DNA of 64,000 bases from Larix kaempferi (Eukaryota; Streptophyta; Pinopsida; Pinales; Pinaceae): positions 2,971,001-3,035,000 of the forward strand of contig BSBM01000870.1 of NCBI GenBank assembly GCA_027924585.1, given 5' to 3'. Positions 30,254 through 42,850 of this stretch are shown piece after piece (the stretch's first letter is position 1; each line of letters starts with the position of its first letter). Under the pieces are notes generated by a model. That model did no database searches and had not been told where the DNA came from. It saw nothing but the letters and a program-made list of their open reading frames with translations. The position numbers were made by a program, and so were the translations under genes.

Positions 30254-31295
30254 TGTTATAGGTCAAACTTGCACCTCTCCATCCGTGATCACCTTGAGCT
30301 GTTGATCACACAAAAGGACAACTTTGATGGAGGAGCATGTTGACCTTAGATGATACTTTGACTTACTCCATTTCCTGACATTACTGGAAAAACCATGAAA
30401 ATATCATTCTGAGATATGAGCGCTACTCTACTCAAAGAGACTAGCGCCCATACGCTACTCCAGTGTATAAAAGTAGCGCTCAAATCCTTATAAGCACTAC
30501 TCCTTCTCAGCATAGTAGCGCTCACCATTTAAAAATCGATGAGCGCTAGTTGGTAAGCACTAAAGTAGCGCCCTAAATGCTACTTCACTGAACAATAGTA
30601 GTGTACATCTTAAAAGATGATTAAAAAATAATTAATTTTCACGAGGAGGATTAGTTGCTGGTAGTTTCCCAACTTCCCCAACTTCCTCCATAACCATACA
30701 TCGACCTGAACTATTTCTCTAATCCTATAAATACAAGGAAGACTAAAGAGAAAGGTTAGATGGATTAATGGAGAAACTTAGAGACATAGAGATCTAAAGA
30801 AGAAGCTTGCATTGGAGGAGTTGATGCTGAAGATATCCAAGCCAGAGAAGAGCAAGAGCCCAGAATCAAGTTGCAGGAGCCTGCCTCAAAGTCAGGTATA
30901 CTTGTACTTCATTTTACATTTGACAATAAAGGTTGAAGTGTCTTTCTCGTTCCAACTTGAATGTTTTCTGAAATAACATCTTAATTTGGATCTGTTTTGG
31001 TCAATATCGAATGTTAAACATTGGTTTTGTTTCTTTCAAGCTTTATATATTGTCCAAGATACGCTGAGAAAGGTGTTTGTATTGCAGGATTACTGAACAG
31101 AAGGTGGATTTGAGGACTGAGCAAGGGATCAAACAAAAGCTAGGATCGAACGCTGGTTAAAAGGTATGTTCTCAAGGTCCAAAACTCATTTCTTTTCATA
31201 AACATTTCTGCAATACATTTAATACACTTACCTGTCACCCCATCCAAGTTGATAGCATTAGTTTCCTTGCTATAGGGTAGATTTTCCCGCCAACA
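30254..31295 (+). repeat. gypsy 3' LTR
   Basis: TGTTATAGGTCAAAC...CCGCCAACA matches the 5' LTR over about 1040 bp, including the TATA box at 30726-30733 and the hairpin cluster at 30417-30580. The flanking CCTAT at 31296-31300 completes the target duplication. Confidence 0.93.
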
Positions 31296-31300
31296 CCTAT

Positions 31301-34300
31301 TCCTCACTTATAATAATATACCTAGCACTTGTGTTAGGTTAATTGAGAGGTATGATGGTAGGGGATCCTTTGCCCCATTTCTCCAAATGCTTGTAATAGG
31401 TTTATGGGAACTCTATTTATCAAAATAATAAATTATTTTGAGGTAAAGTAACTTCTCACTTGATATACCCCCTTAGAAAAGAGTATAAAAGTTAGGAGTA
31501 AATTAATATAAAATTATTAATTGAGCAGCTTCTCACTTCATTCGTACGTGGAAAGAAGGAAGGGGTGGAATGCTGCTTGCGCAAAAGTAAATGATTAAAA
31601 GATAAAAAAATGGTTTGTTGTGGGGCTTTTGGAAGTAATGGAGTATAACATGGTGAGTGGAAAGGCTAGAATTGGTTAAATTCGTCGTGGCCTGAGGTGC
31701 CTTCTATGCTTGTTACAATGCCTACTAATTCTACTAGTACTTTCCTTCAATGACCTTTGAAGGTACAAATAGACCCCTCCATCTCTAACTAGATCGATCA
31801 TTTGTACCAATACGTTACAAGAACTTTCCCCATACTCTGAAAGCTAGGTCTTGCAAAGTATGAAGTTCTAGCATATCAAACCATAACATGGATGGCCCTG
31901 ATGAAATATTTTCAGTTGTTCATTAGGAAGAAGAATTGCTTGGCCGCATGAGACAAGGTGCCATAAGGCTGCTCTATTGTGAAAAAGAGGAATAATTGTG
32001 ATACTTACAAAGGAAGGCGAGGTACTACCACCCTTGCTGCTGGATAAACCAGGTAAAGTTAAATAGATCTGCTGCTATTGGTATTCGATTTGGCTCATAC
32101 ATTGGACGAAAGATCCTAGGAACACTACCAAATGTTGAGCGGAACACCTAGCACATTATATTAAGTTGGGACAAGAGTAAACTGGTTCCACTAAAATTTC
32201 TAAAATTCAGCAGTTGTCTGAGGTGCGTTGGATTCAGTAAATGAAGGTAGGTTACGTCTCTGAATAACACTCTCAACAACTTTCCATAAACAATGGCATT
32301 TTCCACATGAAGTGTTCACATCCTTCTCAAAATATAAAAATAAAAGTGAATTTAAAATTTGCTACTGCCACATAATTGCATTATATTTCCTTCTCACTCA
32401 TTCTTGGGAGATCAGCTGGGGGGATTTTCTCTCTTCTTGCTGTCATCTTATTATCTCATCTAATATCATTTGTATTCCTTTCCATCTTTCTTTCTCTTAT
32501 TTTACTTTGTTCATGAACGTTATGAATTGAGAGGAATAGATTTGTAAATCCTGTAAATTGTTGTACAAAAACCTTTGATCCGTATTAAACCCCTCTTGCA
32601 CCTCAAAAGCACATGCTTTAAATTCAAATAGGCTAGTCATGTCTACTTAATAGTGCACCACCTAATTATAAAGGGTGCTAACTCTCTTCTTGTACTTTTC
32701 TATATTTTTCACCATTTCATAATATTATATTCATTTTCCTACGTGCATGCAACACCTACAGAAGATACAAATACAGGGTTTGCATATATTTTGTCAATCA
32801 TGATAGTTTCTGTGGTAACTATAAATTATTTATTGACCAACATCTGATAATGTTTGTGAGTTTTTATTACTACTTATTTATTCCTTATGTAAAAAACCAA
32901 ATGAGTTAAGGACTGCTACTAGTTCTAGCTCTGATTGTGAAAACTATTCTAAACCTAACTCAAGAAATGGGATTTGACCTCCTGTAATTGCTTGCATTGA
33001 GGTTACTATCGGTGGCATGTATAGGGGGGATTATGTTTTTGAATTTGAAATTTATCATCCTATTGGCCCAGTTCTATTTCTATCCTCCTTTAATCTATAC
33101 CTATTTATTCTTATTATTGCCTTGGCTTCTTTATCTTCTTCTTTGGCATCACCTTCTTGTACTAGTTTATTATCTTCAATTCTTTTACTTTCAGTTTCAT
33201 TAGAGCTGATCTGGTTGCTACATTGTGGAGACATGAATTTAAAATGGTCTGATAGACACTGACATCAATATTCTTCTCACTCGGCTACAATGGGAGTTCC
33301 AGATAGGTTTTCTCCCTCAACATTTTATCAAATGTACCCCATTGCAAATTGTTGTAAGGATCTATCTTATATTTTGTATCTCCATAAAAAGGCCCTATGA
33401 AAAAGGCCTTATGACATCCTAAGCTTCCAGTTCTATTATATGTTTATCTATGGGTTATCCTCTTTAACTGTCTCTTTCTACTTGTGCTATCATTTTGGAG
33501 CTATATTTTTGTCTTGTAGCTCATTCATATTGACAACAACATAAATCAGTAGAGTCATAAAAGTTATATCTACAGTGTCCATAATCTCTTTTCCATTTGT
33601 CTCATCACCAAAATCTAGGTGGGTCTCTTGATAAATAAATATTATAGAGAATACTTTTAAATATATTTATTTCCAGACACCTAGCTACCCTGAATTGACT
33701 GTAAAAATTTATGTGCAGGTGTAGAATCACCCTCATTTTCAATGAATTTATGAGCAAGAGTAACATGAGAGTAATCCAAATGTACCTTGACTAAGGAAGT
33801 TGCTTGAAATCTCTGAATTGCAACATCTGTTCTTCCCCGAGGTGAACCAATTGCTGTCAAATTAGCCTTCATCTCTTCATCTCTTCTTTGGCAGCTAGGA
33901 TTTGAGGTACAGGTTGCATTTATGCTCCGTTAATTTTATGACTTATGTAGGGTAATAGGAGAATTACTTCAAAATTCGATGACGATGATGCCATATACCA
34001 GAGAAATAGAAAATAAGCAAACTTTCTTGGTTGGTTGATTTGTAATGAAATATGTTATGTTTAAGGAGAAAACCTAGGAGTCTCAAAATGTTTGGGCATA
34101 TAGGCTAGTAGAGCTAATGAAATTTGATTTAAATAGTCAACAATTTGTAAAATATGGTAAGGCACTAATAGATATTAATTATTGATATGAATTTTCTTGA
34201 TGAAGTGGATTTTTTTTGTACAAGGATGTTAATAAGTATATAGGGGGTTAGGAGTAAAAATAAAAATAAAAAATGAAACAATTGATTTTAAAAGTAGGGG

Positions 34301-35185
34301 GGTTATTAGACATTTGCAAAACACAGATGTTTGGAATAAATTTTACTAAGTGATATCTTGAGAGCTTCCTTGAAGAAACTACATACATGAGTGCAATAAA
34401 AAAGTGCAATGCAAGAAAGTATGATGGATACAAAGTATTGCAAATAAGTGTGATGCAAATGCATGTAGGATAGATGGATACAAAAAATTGAAATGAGCAT
34501 ATGGGATGTCGATAATGACAAAGGGACATAATAGGAACAAGAGCACCACAATAAGCATGCACATGGATCCTACATGGAAGGTATGCACATTAGAGGAAAG
34601 TGTGTGATAGAAGTGAGGCAAGTCAAGCAGGTTTAAGCACATGTTAGAAAATTCCACACAAAATGGGCATGATAGCAATCATGCACAACAATGATGAGTA
34701 TGGCAAGCACACATGATAGATGGATATTTTGAAGGGGCATGGAAAGGTTGTGGTGGATACCAATAGAGACAAAAATATGTCTAAAATTCCAAAAAGGATA
34801 AAAATTATGGTTTTCAAGTGAATTAGGTTAGCAATAAATAAAAAAGTATCTAGTAAATCCATAGCCAAACCCAAGGGATTTTTTTAGAGTAGAAAGGTGC
34901 ATTTTTCAATATCTTTACATGTATCTTGATTCTTGGTAATGAGAATGAGGAGACCTTTTTCCAAGTTGTAATCTATATTTTAATGTTCTTTAAGTGACTA
35001 ATTATACTAGGATCTAATATCATGGAGTGTATTATATGTTCTAATATAGATGAAAAACTACTTAGGTCTATAGAGTTTGAAGTTTTGGAGAATGGGGCTC
35101 ATTGTGCTCCTGATTGCGCCACTAAGTTTAGTTATATACCTTTTACAACATTTTTTACCTGCACATAATTCAAAAATACAATATA
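31301..35185. other. unassigned spacer between the two LTR elements
   Basis: Nearly 3.9 kb is without a recognisable gene. A minus-strand frame at 33681-33872 has coding-like character but no motif I know. Around 34380-34720 there are repeated words of the type ATGATGGATAC and ATGCAAATGCATG. No LTR, TIR or RNA gene was seen. Confidence 0.5.
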
Positions 35186-35190
35186 GTAAG

Positions 35191-35886
35191 TGTTAGAAAA
35201 TTATTACACCTAGGACCATAGTCCCATGATGATAATTTATGTCCAATGGTTCAAGCAAAGGTCAATGATGATTATCCAAGTTTGTTAGGCAATTAACGAC
35301 CAATTCCCCTCATCTAGGCCCCCAATTTTGGTCAAATAGTCAGTAAGTCACCCTCATTTATGGATACCACCCTCATTTATTACCACTACTTACCTGAGGA
35401 TCACCCTTATCCCCTGTTTTGTGGATATGAGTTTGAATTGAGGCACATACGTATTGAATGTGGTCATTTTTCCTCCTCTTTAGCAATTTTGGCCTACCCT
35501 AGGCCACCTACACCACCAAATCCTCCACCACTCATGTGATACCATAATTAATGTCCTACCATGTCATACCAATGTGAATATTAGTAATTTGTGATAGTTT
35601 AGAGTGATTTGGGAGACTATTGGCCAACCTAGGGGGATTGAGGCCCAATGTAAGCTAACCACTTGTAGCTCATTATGATGCCTCCAAAGGCTTATGATTT
35701 TTCCCAAATGTAATATAATGGTGTTCACAACTCATTTCTGGGTTCGACAGTAATAGAATAACCTGCTATTTGATCATTTGTGTGTATATTGTGCCTCTTT
35801 TACATTGTTTTCTGATATACTTAGTCAAATTATTGATTGTGAGGATATATTTAGCTAGTATATCCTACTATAATTTGAATTTCACA
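35191..35886 (+). repeat. copia 5' LTR
   Basis: It starts TGTTAGAAAATTATTACACC and ends ATTTCACA directly before the primer site. It matches 40315-40998 with scattered substitutions and small indels. The preceding GTAAG is the left target duplication. Confidence 0.92.
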
Positions 35887-35899
35887 TGGTATAAGAGCT
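35887..35899 (+). promoter_or_regulatory. copia primer binding site
   Basis: TGGTATAAGAGCT follows the LTR without spacer. The family consensus TGGTATCAGAGC is complementary to the 3' end of initiator Met-tRNA; one C-to-A difference is present. Confidence 0.8.
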
Positions 35900-36155
35900 A
35901 TTGGAGCTTTTATTCAAACGAAACTGCTTCAAAGGTGCACCAGAAGCAGTGGAGCAACCACAAAAATTCCTGTAGCCATTGCTTTAAAGCCATTGGAGAG
36001 ATCCTTTGGAGTCTACCTAAGGTGTGATGCGCTCCCGAATGTTCCCTCTATCAATGTAGGGTTCTGATTATATAGTTAAGATCCCCTCCTGAGTGATTGA
36101 CTATTTAAATTGCATGTTTACAGTGTTCTTTGTCACCAAGTGCACAAGCTACATA

Positions 36156-37473
36156 ATGGAGCAATCTCATGTCATATTGCTCAATACATTCAACTACTTT
36201 CAGTGGAAGGACGAAATGATAATCCAGATTAGATCCAAGGGTCTCTTCAGTGTTACCATGGGGACTGAGAATGAGCTGAATTATGCAGTAGAGAAGTCAA
36301 AGTTCTTCAATAGAATGGATGAATCTTTTGGCATGGTTTGTCTCAGCATCTCAAGAGACCTCTTGTTTCATATAAACAGTCTCACTACTCCAAATGGCTG
36401 AAGATTGAATCACTATTTGGAAAGAATGATGAGTTGAGGGCCCACCGAATTGAGAATGAGTTGATCTCTCTAAGCCCAAGCAGTTTCGAGACCATCCAAG
36501 ACTTCTTCACCAAGTTCAAATCCTTGGTCTTGCAACTCAAGCAATGTGGCATTGACAAGAAGGACTAAAAATTGGTGTTGTCCATACTTTCAAAGTTGGG
36601 TCCTGAGTACTCTGTGTTTGTTTCAACATTCCATTCCACCAACATCACTGTTTGAAACCGGAGTATTTCATCTTTGGAAGAATTCATGGAGATTATTACA
36701 TAAGAACAAGATAAGTTGGTCCAAATGGGTACCATCAAGCCATCAAAGGACCATGTTCTTGCAGTTGGTGATTTGAAGCATCAAAGGGGAAGCAGAAGGC
36801 CAAAGGTTTGAAGCAGCAAGAGAAGAAGAAAGACAAAGAGAAGCCCAGATCTTTCGAAGGGGTTTCGAATCCTAGAAAGGATAAAGGAAAGAAGAAGGAG
36901 AAAACAAAATGCACTTACTGTCACAAGGGTTGGCATCCTGAAAGTGCATGCTTGAAGAATACCATTGACATGATGGCTCATATCCTTGAGAAAAACAACA
37001 TCCCTCTTCCTAAAGGAGCAAAGAAGAAGGCGGGTGGTTTTGAAGACAAGGAGAGATGCCATGCATTGATGGCTAGTACCTTTGAATCCTATTCTTTCAT
37101 CATAGATTCAAGTGCCTCAATGAACATGGATTCCACAAGAGAAAATTTATATACCCTTTCATCATACAATGGTCCTCCTATTCTCATGGGTGACGACTCA
37201 GAGATCCCAGCGAGAGGCATTGGAAGGATCAGTCTAGATAATGGGTACTTCAACAATGTGCTGTATGTTCCTGATCTTGCAACATATGTCCTCTCTGTTT
37301 ACCAAATTACCCATACTAGTTTGTCTAAGAGAGTGATTTTCACTCAAGAAGATGTGGAAATTTCTAAAGTTTCTACAAGCAAAGTGGTAGCAGTTGGTTT
37401 TGCAAATCATAAGTCAAGGATGTACAAGTTTTCACACATTCTTCCTTACTCTTATCCTAATGCTCTTCTATAA
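36156..37473 (+). pseudogene. copia gag and protease (broken)
   Basis: From ATG 36156 the frame reads QSHVILLNTFNYFQWKDEM, then frameshifts near 36390 into FGKNDELRAHRIENELISLS and later into the frame at 36808-37473. A perfect zinc knuckle CTYCHKGWHPESAC (CX2CX4HX4C) lies at 36910-36951. Protease follows near 37100 with IIDSSAS, where the catalytic DSG has become DSS, then LYVPDLATYVLSV, which is typical of copia protease. The gag would coat RNA and the protease would process the polyprotein; both are inactive here. Confidence 0.85.
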
Positions 37474-38400
37474 CATGTTAATGAGGTCAGTAGAATTTGG
37501 CATGAGAGGTTTGGACACCTCAACTACAGATATCTTCAATCCTTGAGAAAATAAAACATGGTTGAAGGACTTCCAAGCATCAAATTCTCTAAAGGAACCT
37601 TGAAGGGATGCATTGTTTGGAAGCATGCAGAGAACAAGTTTGAGAAGGTGAAGGAAAGAAGAGATACTCAACGTCTTGATTTGATCCATTCATATGTGAT
37701 AGGATATCTTCCTAAAACCTCCTATGGAAACTCAAAATGTGTCCTAACATTCATTGATGATTTTTCAAGATTTTGTTGGGTGTTCTTTCTCAAGCTAAAA
37801 TCCGAAGTGTTCCATTCCTTCAAAGTTTTCAAAGCTTTAGTGGAGAAATTAAATGGGAGGAAGATAAATGTATTAAGGACTAATAATGGAAGGGAATATG
37901 TCAATAAGAACCTACATCAACTATTTGAATAAGACGACATTCAAATGCAACATTCTGTGCCTTACACAACAGAATAAAAATGGTGTGGCAAAGTGCAAGA
38001 ATCGAGCATTGAAGGAGATGGCTACATGTATAATGGAGGCTATGTCCTTGTATCATAAACCATGGGATGAATCCATTAACTATTTTTCATATGTTTAGAA
38101 CAAATTTCCACACAAATCCTTGGAATACGAGACTCCATTCGAGGCTTGGATGGGACATAAGCATGATGTGTCTCTTTTCAGGGTGTTTGGCTCAAAAGCA
38201 GTGGATAGAATACCTCTAGAGAAAAGGAAATCCTTACATACCCAAATAAAGGAGACCATTATGGTTGGTTATGCATAATATGAAAATGGATACAAGCTAT
38301 TTTATCCATCATATAAAAATAATTTCATTGAGAGGAGTGTTCAGTTCGAAGAAGAGCCCATGCATGCAATTGACCAAGAAGAAGGGGAATGCTGAAATCC
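37474..38400 (+). pseudogene. copia integrase (broken, catalytic Asp residues lost)
   Basis: The pre-integrase motif RIWHERFGHLNYRYLQSLRK (37494-37553) is followed by a stop, then frame 37558-37932 with LDLIHSYVIGYLPK, CVLTFIDDFSRFCWVFFLK and VLRTNNGREYVN. In the family the first catalytic Asp is in HSD and the second in RTDNG; here they read HSY and RTNNG, each a single G-to-A change. Further frames to 38400 carry pieces around the third catalytic residue and the C-terminal region with more stops. Confidence 0.8.
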
Positions 38401-38699
38401 CCCACTTGCAGAGGATGTAAGTGATGCTTCATTTTATGATATTTCTGATTTTGATCATGAGGATGAATATGATTACATGCATGCATATAAATACCCTTCT
38501 ACAAGTCCCAATTGGGCTAAGAAAACCATACAAGCAACTGGTGAACTTGCAGGTGATCCACATGAACCTAGGAAAACTAGATCATAGTTTCACAATGCAT
38601 TGTCTTATTGTGATTAAAATATTCATGGGAGGTGATTTATTATGGTTGGATATAATCCTATTTCATATGAATAAGCATCACATGATCCAATATGGAAAG

Positions 38700-39385
38700 A
38701 TTCCATGCAAGAGGAGATGAAGTCTCTCCATGACAATGAAACTTGGGAGTTGGTTCCTCTTCCTTCCAAGAGGAAGTTGGTGCAATGCAAGTGGGTGTAT
38801 AGGACCAAAATGGATGTTTATGGTTATGATGTGAAGTATAAGTCCATATTTTTATCTAAGGTATTATCTCAAGTCCATGTATTGGAATACACATAAACAT
38901 TTGCACCTGTGGCAAAAATGGACTCAATCAGGCTAGTTTTGGACATTGCAGCATCCAAGAGATGGAAAGTTAATGATATGGATGTGAAGAGTGTTTTTAT
39001 TCATGGTGATATTCATGAGGATATCTATATGAAGCACCCTGAAGGTTTCATTCAATATCCTTCACTTGTTTTCAATTTGCAGAAGTCCCTCTATGGTCTC
39101 AAGCAAGCTCCTAGAGCTTGGTTTGCCAAGATGGACAACTTTCTCCAATCACAAGGTTTTGAAAGATGCGGATCTGATACAAATGTCTATATGCTACATA
39201 TTGGTGACTCTATTTTTATCATTTTACTATATTTTGATGATCTCTTGATCAATGGTAGTTGCATTGAAGAAATAGGCTCAGTTAAAACTGCATTACATAG
39301 TGCATTTTCCACGTATGATCTAGGATTGTTGAAACAATTTCTTGGTTTGGAGATTGATCAATCTAATGCAGGGATCAAAGTTTAA
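38700..39385 (+). pseudogene. copia reverse transcriptase (broken)
   Basis: The frame at 38705-38896 reads EEMKSLHDNETWELVPLP and CKWVYRTKMD, then stops. The frame at 38909-39385 reads TFAPVAKMDSIRL upstream, DMDVKSVFIHGDIHEDIYM, QKSLYGLKQAPRAWF and the active site YFDDLLI (family YVDDLLI), then LGLEI. The core catalytic Asp residues remain, but the chain is interrupted. Confidence 0.88.
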
Positions 39386-40287
39386 AAATCAAAATATGAT
39401 TCATATATGATACAAAATTTCAAAATAGCTGAATGTAAGGATGATAAGTTCCTCTTCCTTTTAGGGGTAAAACTTCATGATTTGGGTTCCTCAGCATTGG
39501 TGGACAGTTTGTCATATAGACAACTAGTTGGGAGGTTGTTGTATCTCACTCACTCTCGACCAGATTTGGCTTATGCAGTAGGTGTTCTTGATATATACAT
39601 GAAATATCCTCATGAGATCCATTGGAATTCTTCCAAAAGGATCTTGCATTATGTGCAAGGAACCAAGCAGTTTGGGATACACTATACAACTGTCATTCAT
39701 CACTTGAACTAGTTGGTTTTACTGATTCAGATTGGGATGGATATAGCATTGACCGAAGTGCACTTCTGGCTATGTATTTATGCTTGCACATGGTCCCATT
39801 TTTTGTTCTAGCAAGAAGCATCACACTATTTCCTTATCATAAGTTTAGGGTAAATACATAGGAGCAAGGAATGCAACTACATAATGTGTGTGGTTGCAAG
39901 GTATTCTTGGGGAGTTTGGCTTTGCATTCGATTCACCCACAGTAATTTGGTGTGATAATAAAAGTGAAATCAATATATCCATTGATCCAATACAGAGATA
40001 GAGGACCAAGCACATAGAGATACAAATGCACTACATCAGGATCTTGGTGCATGACTATATTATCGCCTTACAGTATTTCCCATCTGCTGAGAAAAATGTT
40101 GATATATTCACCAAGAGTTTCCCAGAAAAGACCTTCACCTACATTAGATCACTCATTGGGGTGGTTGATGCATGGTGGTATTCCCATGTGGTTTTCCTCC
40201 TTACCTTGGTTACACAGACTAATAAAATTGTAAGAGATGACTTGAGCCTGAGATGCCAAGGACTCATTTTTGTTTTGGATACATAAG
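39386..40287 (+). pseudogene. copia RNase H (broken)
   Basis: The frames at 39407-39861 include SYRQLVGRLLYLTHSRPDLA and DSDWDGYSIDRSA, and later + strand text has GEFGFAFDSPTVIWCDNKSE and RTKHIEIQMHYIR (the usual H in H-I-E-I). The order and motifs are those of copia RNase H, which removes RNA during DNA synthesis. At least three stops or frameshifts interrupt it. Confidence 0.82.
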
Positions 40288-40299
40288 TATAGCTTGAGG

Positions 40300-40314
40300 G
40301 GGGGTGTTAGAACA
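40300..40314 (+). promoter_or_regulatory. polypurine tract before copia 3' LTR
   Basis: AGCTTGAGGGGGGG directly abuts the 3' LTR start TGTTAG. It is the expected plus-strand primer. Confidence 0.75.
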
Positions 40315-40998
40315 CTATTACACCTACGACCATAGTCTCATGATGATAATTTGATGTCTAATGGTTCAAGCAAACGTCAATGATGATTATCCAATGTTGT
40401 TAGGAAATTAATGACCAATTCCACCACCTAGGCACCAAATTTTGGTCAAACAGTCAGTAAGCCGCCCTCATTTATTTCCACCACCCTCATTTATTACCAC
40501 TACTTACCTAAGCCATGCCCTTATCCACTTTTTTGTGGATTTGAGTTTGACTTGAAGTGCCCATGCATTGAATGTGGTCATCTTTCCTCCTCTTTTCCAA
40601 TTTTGGCCTATCCCAGGCCACGTCCACCAAATAATCCACCACTCATGTGATACCATAATTAATGCCCTCCCATGCCATGCTAATGTTCACATTAGGAATT
40701 CGTGACAGTTTGAGGTGATTTGGGAGACTATTGGTCAACCTAGGGGGGATTGAGGTCCAGTGTAAGCTAGCCACATGTAGCTCATTTTGATGCCTCCAAA
40801 GGCTCACGATATTTCCCAAATGTAATATAATGATGTTCACAAATCATTTTTGGGTTGGATAGTAATATAATAAACTGCTATTTGATCATTTGTGTGTATA
40901 TTAAGCCTCTTTTACACTATTTTCTTGTATACTTAGTCAAATTATTGATTATGAGAATATCTTTAGCTAGTAGATCCTATTGTGATTTGAATTTCACG
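40315..40998 (+). repeat. copia 3' LTR
   Basis: TGTTAGAACACTATTACACC...TTTCACG. The last base is G where the 5' LTR has A, so the canonical CA end is mutated; GTAAG follows at 40999-41003. Confidence 0.9.
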
Positions 40999-41003
40999 GT
41001 AAG

Positions 41004-42610
41004 CTACATTTTTTTTTTCCTAAGTTGAACCTTATTTGATTAAGTAAGACATTTGATGAAATCACTCCATTAATATAATGTTAAGCAATGAACACACATA
41101 GCTATAAGGAACAATAATAGCGAACATGAATTGACTAATGAAAGTAATGGAGAGAGATAGGGAAAGTGACATTTGTTCACTACAATATTTTAAAGATACC
41201 ACCAAATTACAACCTATGTTTCTTGTTTGGTTTGTAAAGTGTTTGTTTTTATTATTTGAAACTATGAAAATGTTGATTGAAACATTCATTGTCACAAGTG
41301 AAACATTCATGATAAATTTATTGAAACCAAATAAATAACTACAATTATAAACATTTGAGCACCCACCCAAATGTATCTAAAAGGCCATATAAACATGTTG
41401 GAGAGTATGTAAATTTCTAACATTATATCTTTATTGACAACCTATGTTACCAAGAAAACAATCCATCTTTAATTTTTTCTTTATTATATCTTTTAGATGA
41501 TAAGGTGGTATTTCATAATTGAAACCATAGAAATTTCTATTCAAACATCCATAGTTGTTACAACTAAAACATCCAATGAAACACCTACAAGTAAAAACAT
41601 TTGAGTACCCACAAAAATGTATCTAAATGGCCATATAAACATATACAATGGAGACGATGGAAGTGTTTAACCTAATGTGTTTATTAAATTTTATCATGGA
41701 GTATAACAAAATCATTGAAACTAACGTTACATGTTGTTTTTTCATCACTGTCTTGTTTTGGACCAATTGCGATCATAGAAATGTCCATGTTTAGAGGTTA
41801 CTTTGGTCTTATTTGTGGAAAAAAATGAGGACCAATTCGTCACTTAATATTATTATTAAAATCAAATAGTAATTAATGTTAAATTTTTAATCTTATGTTA
41901 TCAAATTCATATTTTATTTCAATTAATTTTTTATATACATAAATTATTGAATGTAGAAATATATATTCAACATGTTTGTGAAATCATAATTATAAAGTAA
42001 ATAAAAATCGTACAGTTATATATTTATAGCAAAAATGAAGGGATGCTTCCTTATATTTGTTGATAGCATCTTTAGTAAACCAATGGCATAGACTAGTGTA
42101 CCTCACCCAAGGGGATTCAAATTGGGCACTTGCTGACATAGAACTAGCTAAATGACCAACAAGAAATTGAGAAAACCCCTTGGAATATATATTGATATGA
42201 TCCCCTAGATAATTTTAAGTCCACAACATAGGAAGAGACTATATGTACCATGTTGTCTATTAATTAGTATTGATATTTCAATTTTTCTAAAGATAGATCA
42301 AAGTTACATTATTATTTGTATTTATATTTTTTTTTTGAAAAATTGTGTCCCGTTTTTATTGGATGAAAGTTATTGAAGTGACCATTTTTATTATTGCGAA
42401 GTATTAGAAAAAAATAGAAAAAAAAGAAAATACTTACCTTTACCTTAACCTTAACTATTAGCCTTACCTATTGAACCTCCCAATCTTCCATCCATTACTA
42501 TTAAACCTAGAATCCATTACTATTGCTTAACATACAAGAAATCCTCTACATCATCTCATCTCAAGCCCTTAGAATTATGTCCTCTGGAAATTTTTATTGT
42601 ATTGTGTGTA
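41004..42610. other. unassigned AT-rich spacer with a ~245-bp direct duplication
   Basis: ACATTTGAGCACCCACCCAAATGTATCTAAAAGGCCATATAAACAT (about 41351-41396) recurs as ACATTTGAGTACCCACAAAAATGTATCTAAATGGCC near 41598, with matching ATAGAAA.TT/AACATCCAT text before each. No gene was recognised. Confidence 0.6.
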
Positions 42611-42613
42611 ACT

Positions 42614-42850
42614 ATGGATGCTCATGAGAAATTAGAGAAGGTGGGAGAAGGAACCTACGGGACTATGTACAAAGGCCAAGGATAAGAACACAGGGAAATT
42701 GGCCTCCCTTAAGAAAATGAGGCTAGAGTGTGATGAACAAGGTTTCCTCCCATCACTCTCTGTGATATTTCCCTTTTGTAGTTTCTTTCTCACAATATCC
42801 ACATTGTCACCTATTAGAGGTGCAACAGATAATTATGCACATTCTCTCTG
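42614..42850 (+). pseudogene. B-type cyclin-dependent kinase (CDKB) N-terminal fragment
   Basis: ATG 42614 opens MDAHEKLEKVGEGTYGTMYK with the glycine-rich loop GEGTYG. A one-base shift then gives AKDKNTGKLASLKKMRLECD, containing the ATP-binding Lys region, then EQGF and, in shifting frames, PITLCDISLL and LSHNIHIV, which match the PSTALREISLL and following region of plant CDKs. The D-x-GxP and LS pattern favours CDKB over CDKA. The remainder of the kinase (HRDLKP, DFG) was not found downstream. Whether it is a processed copy cannot be told from this short piece. Confidence 0.75.

Larger units (their letters stand above)
16120..31295 (+). mobile_element. complete, decayed Ty3/gypsy LTR retrotransposon (15.2 kb)
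   Basis: Two LTRs of about 1.04 kb (16120-17157 and 30254-31295) bound the element, flanked by the 5-bp duplication CCTAT at 16115-16119 and 31296-31300. Order on the + strand is LTR, primer site, long leader, gag, protease, reverse transcriptase, RNase H, integrase, second RNase H, antisense gene, 3' non-coding repeats, polypurine tract, LTR. RT before integrase defines Ty3/gypsy. The primer site type, size, second RNase H and antisense gene point to the Tat branch (the group that includes Ogre and Grande-type elements). The LTRs differ at only scattered positions (over 95 percent identity by eye), so the insertion is moderately recent even though gag-pol is full of stops. Confidence 0.93.
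35191..40998 (+). mobile_element. complete, decayed Ty1/copia LTR retrotransposon (5.8 kb)
   Basis: LTRs at 35191-35886 and 40315-40998 are flanked by GTAAG at 35186-35190 and 40999-41003. After the 5' LTR comes TGGTATAAGAGCT, one base from the usual initiator-Met-tRNA primer site. Domains run gag, protease, integrase, reverse transcriptase, RNase H, the copia order. Several frameshifts and stops divide the polyprotein, and key residues of protease and integrase are lost. The LTRs differ more than those of the gypsy element (roughly 90 percent identity by eye), so this insertion is older. Confidence 0.93.
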
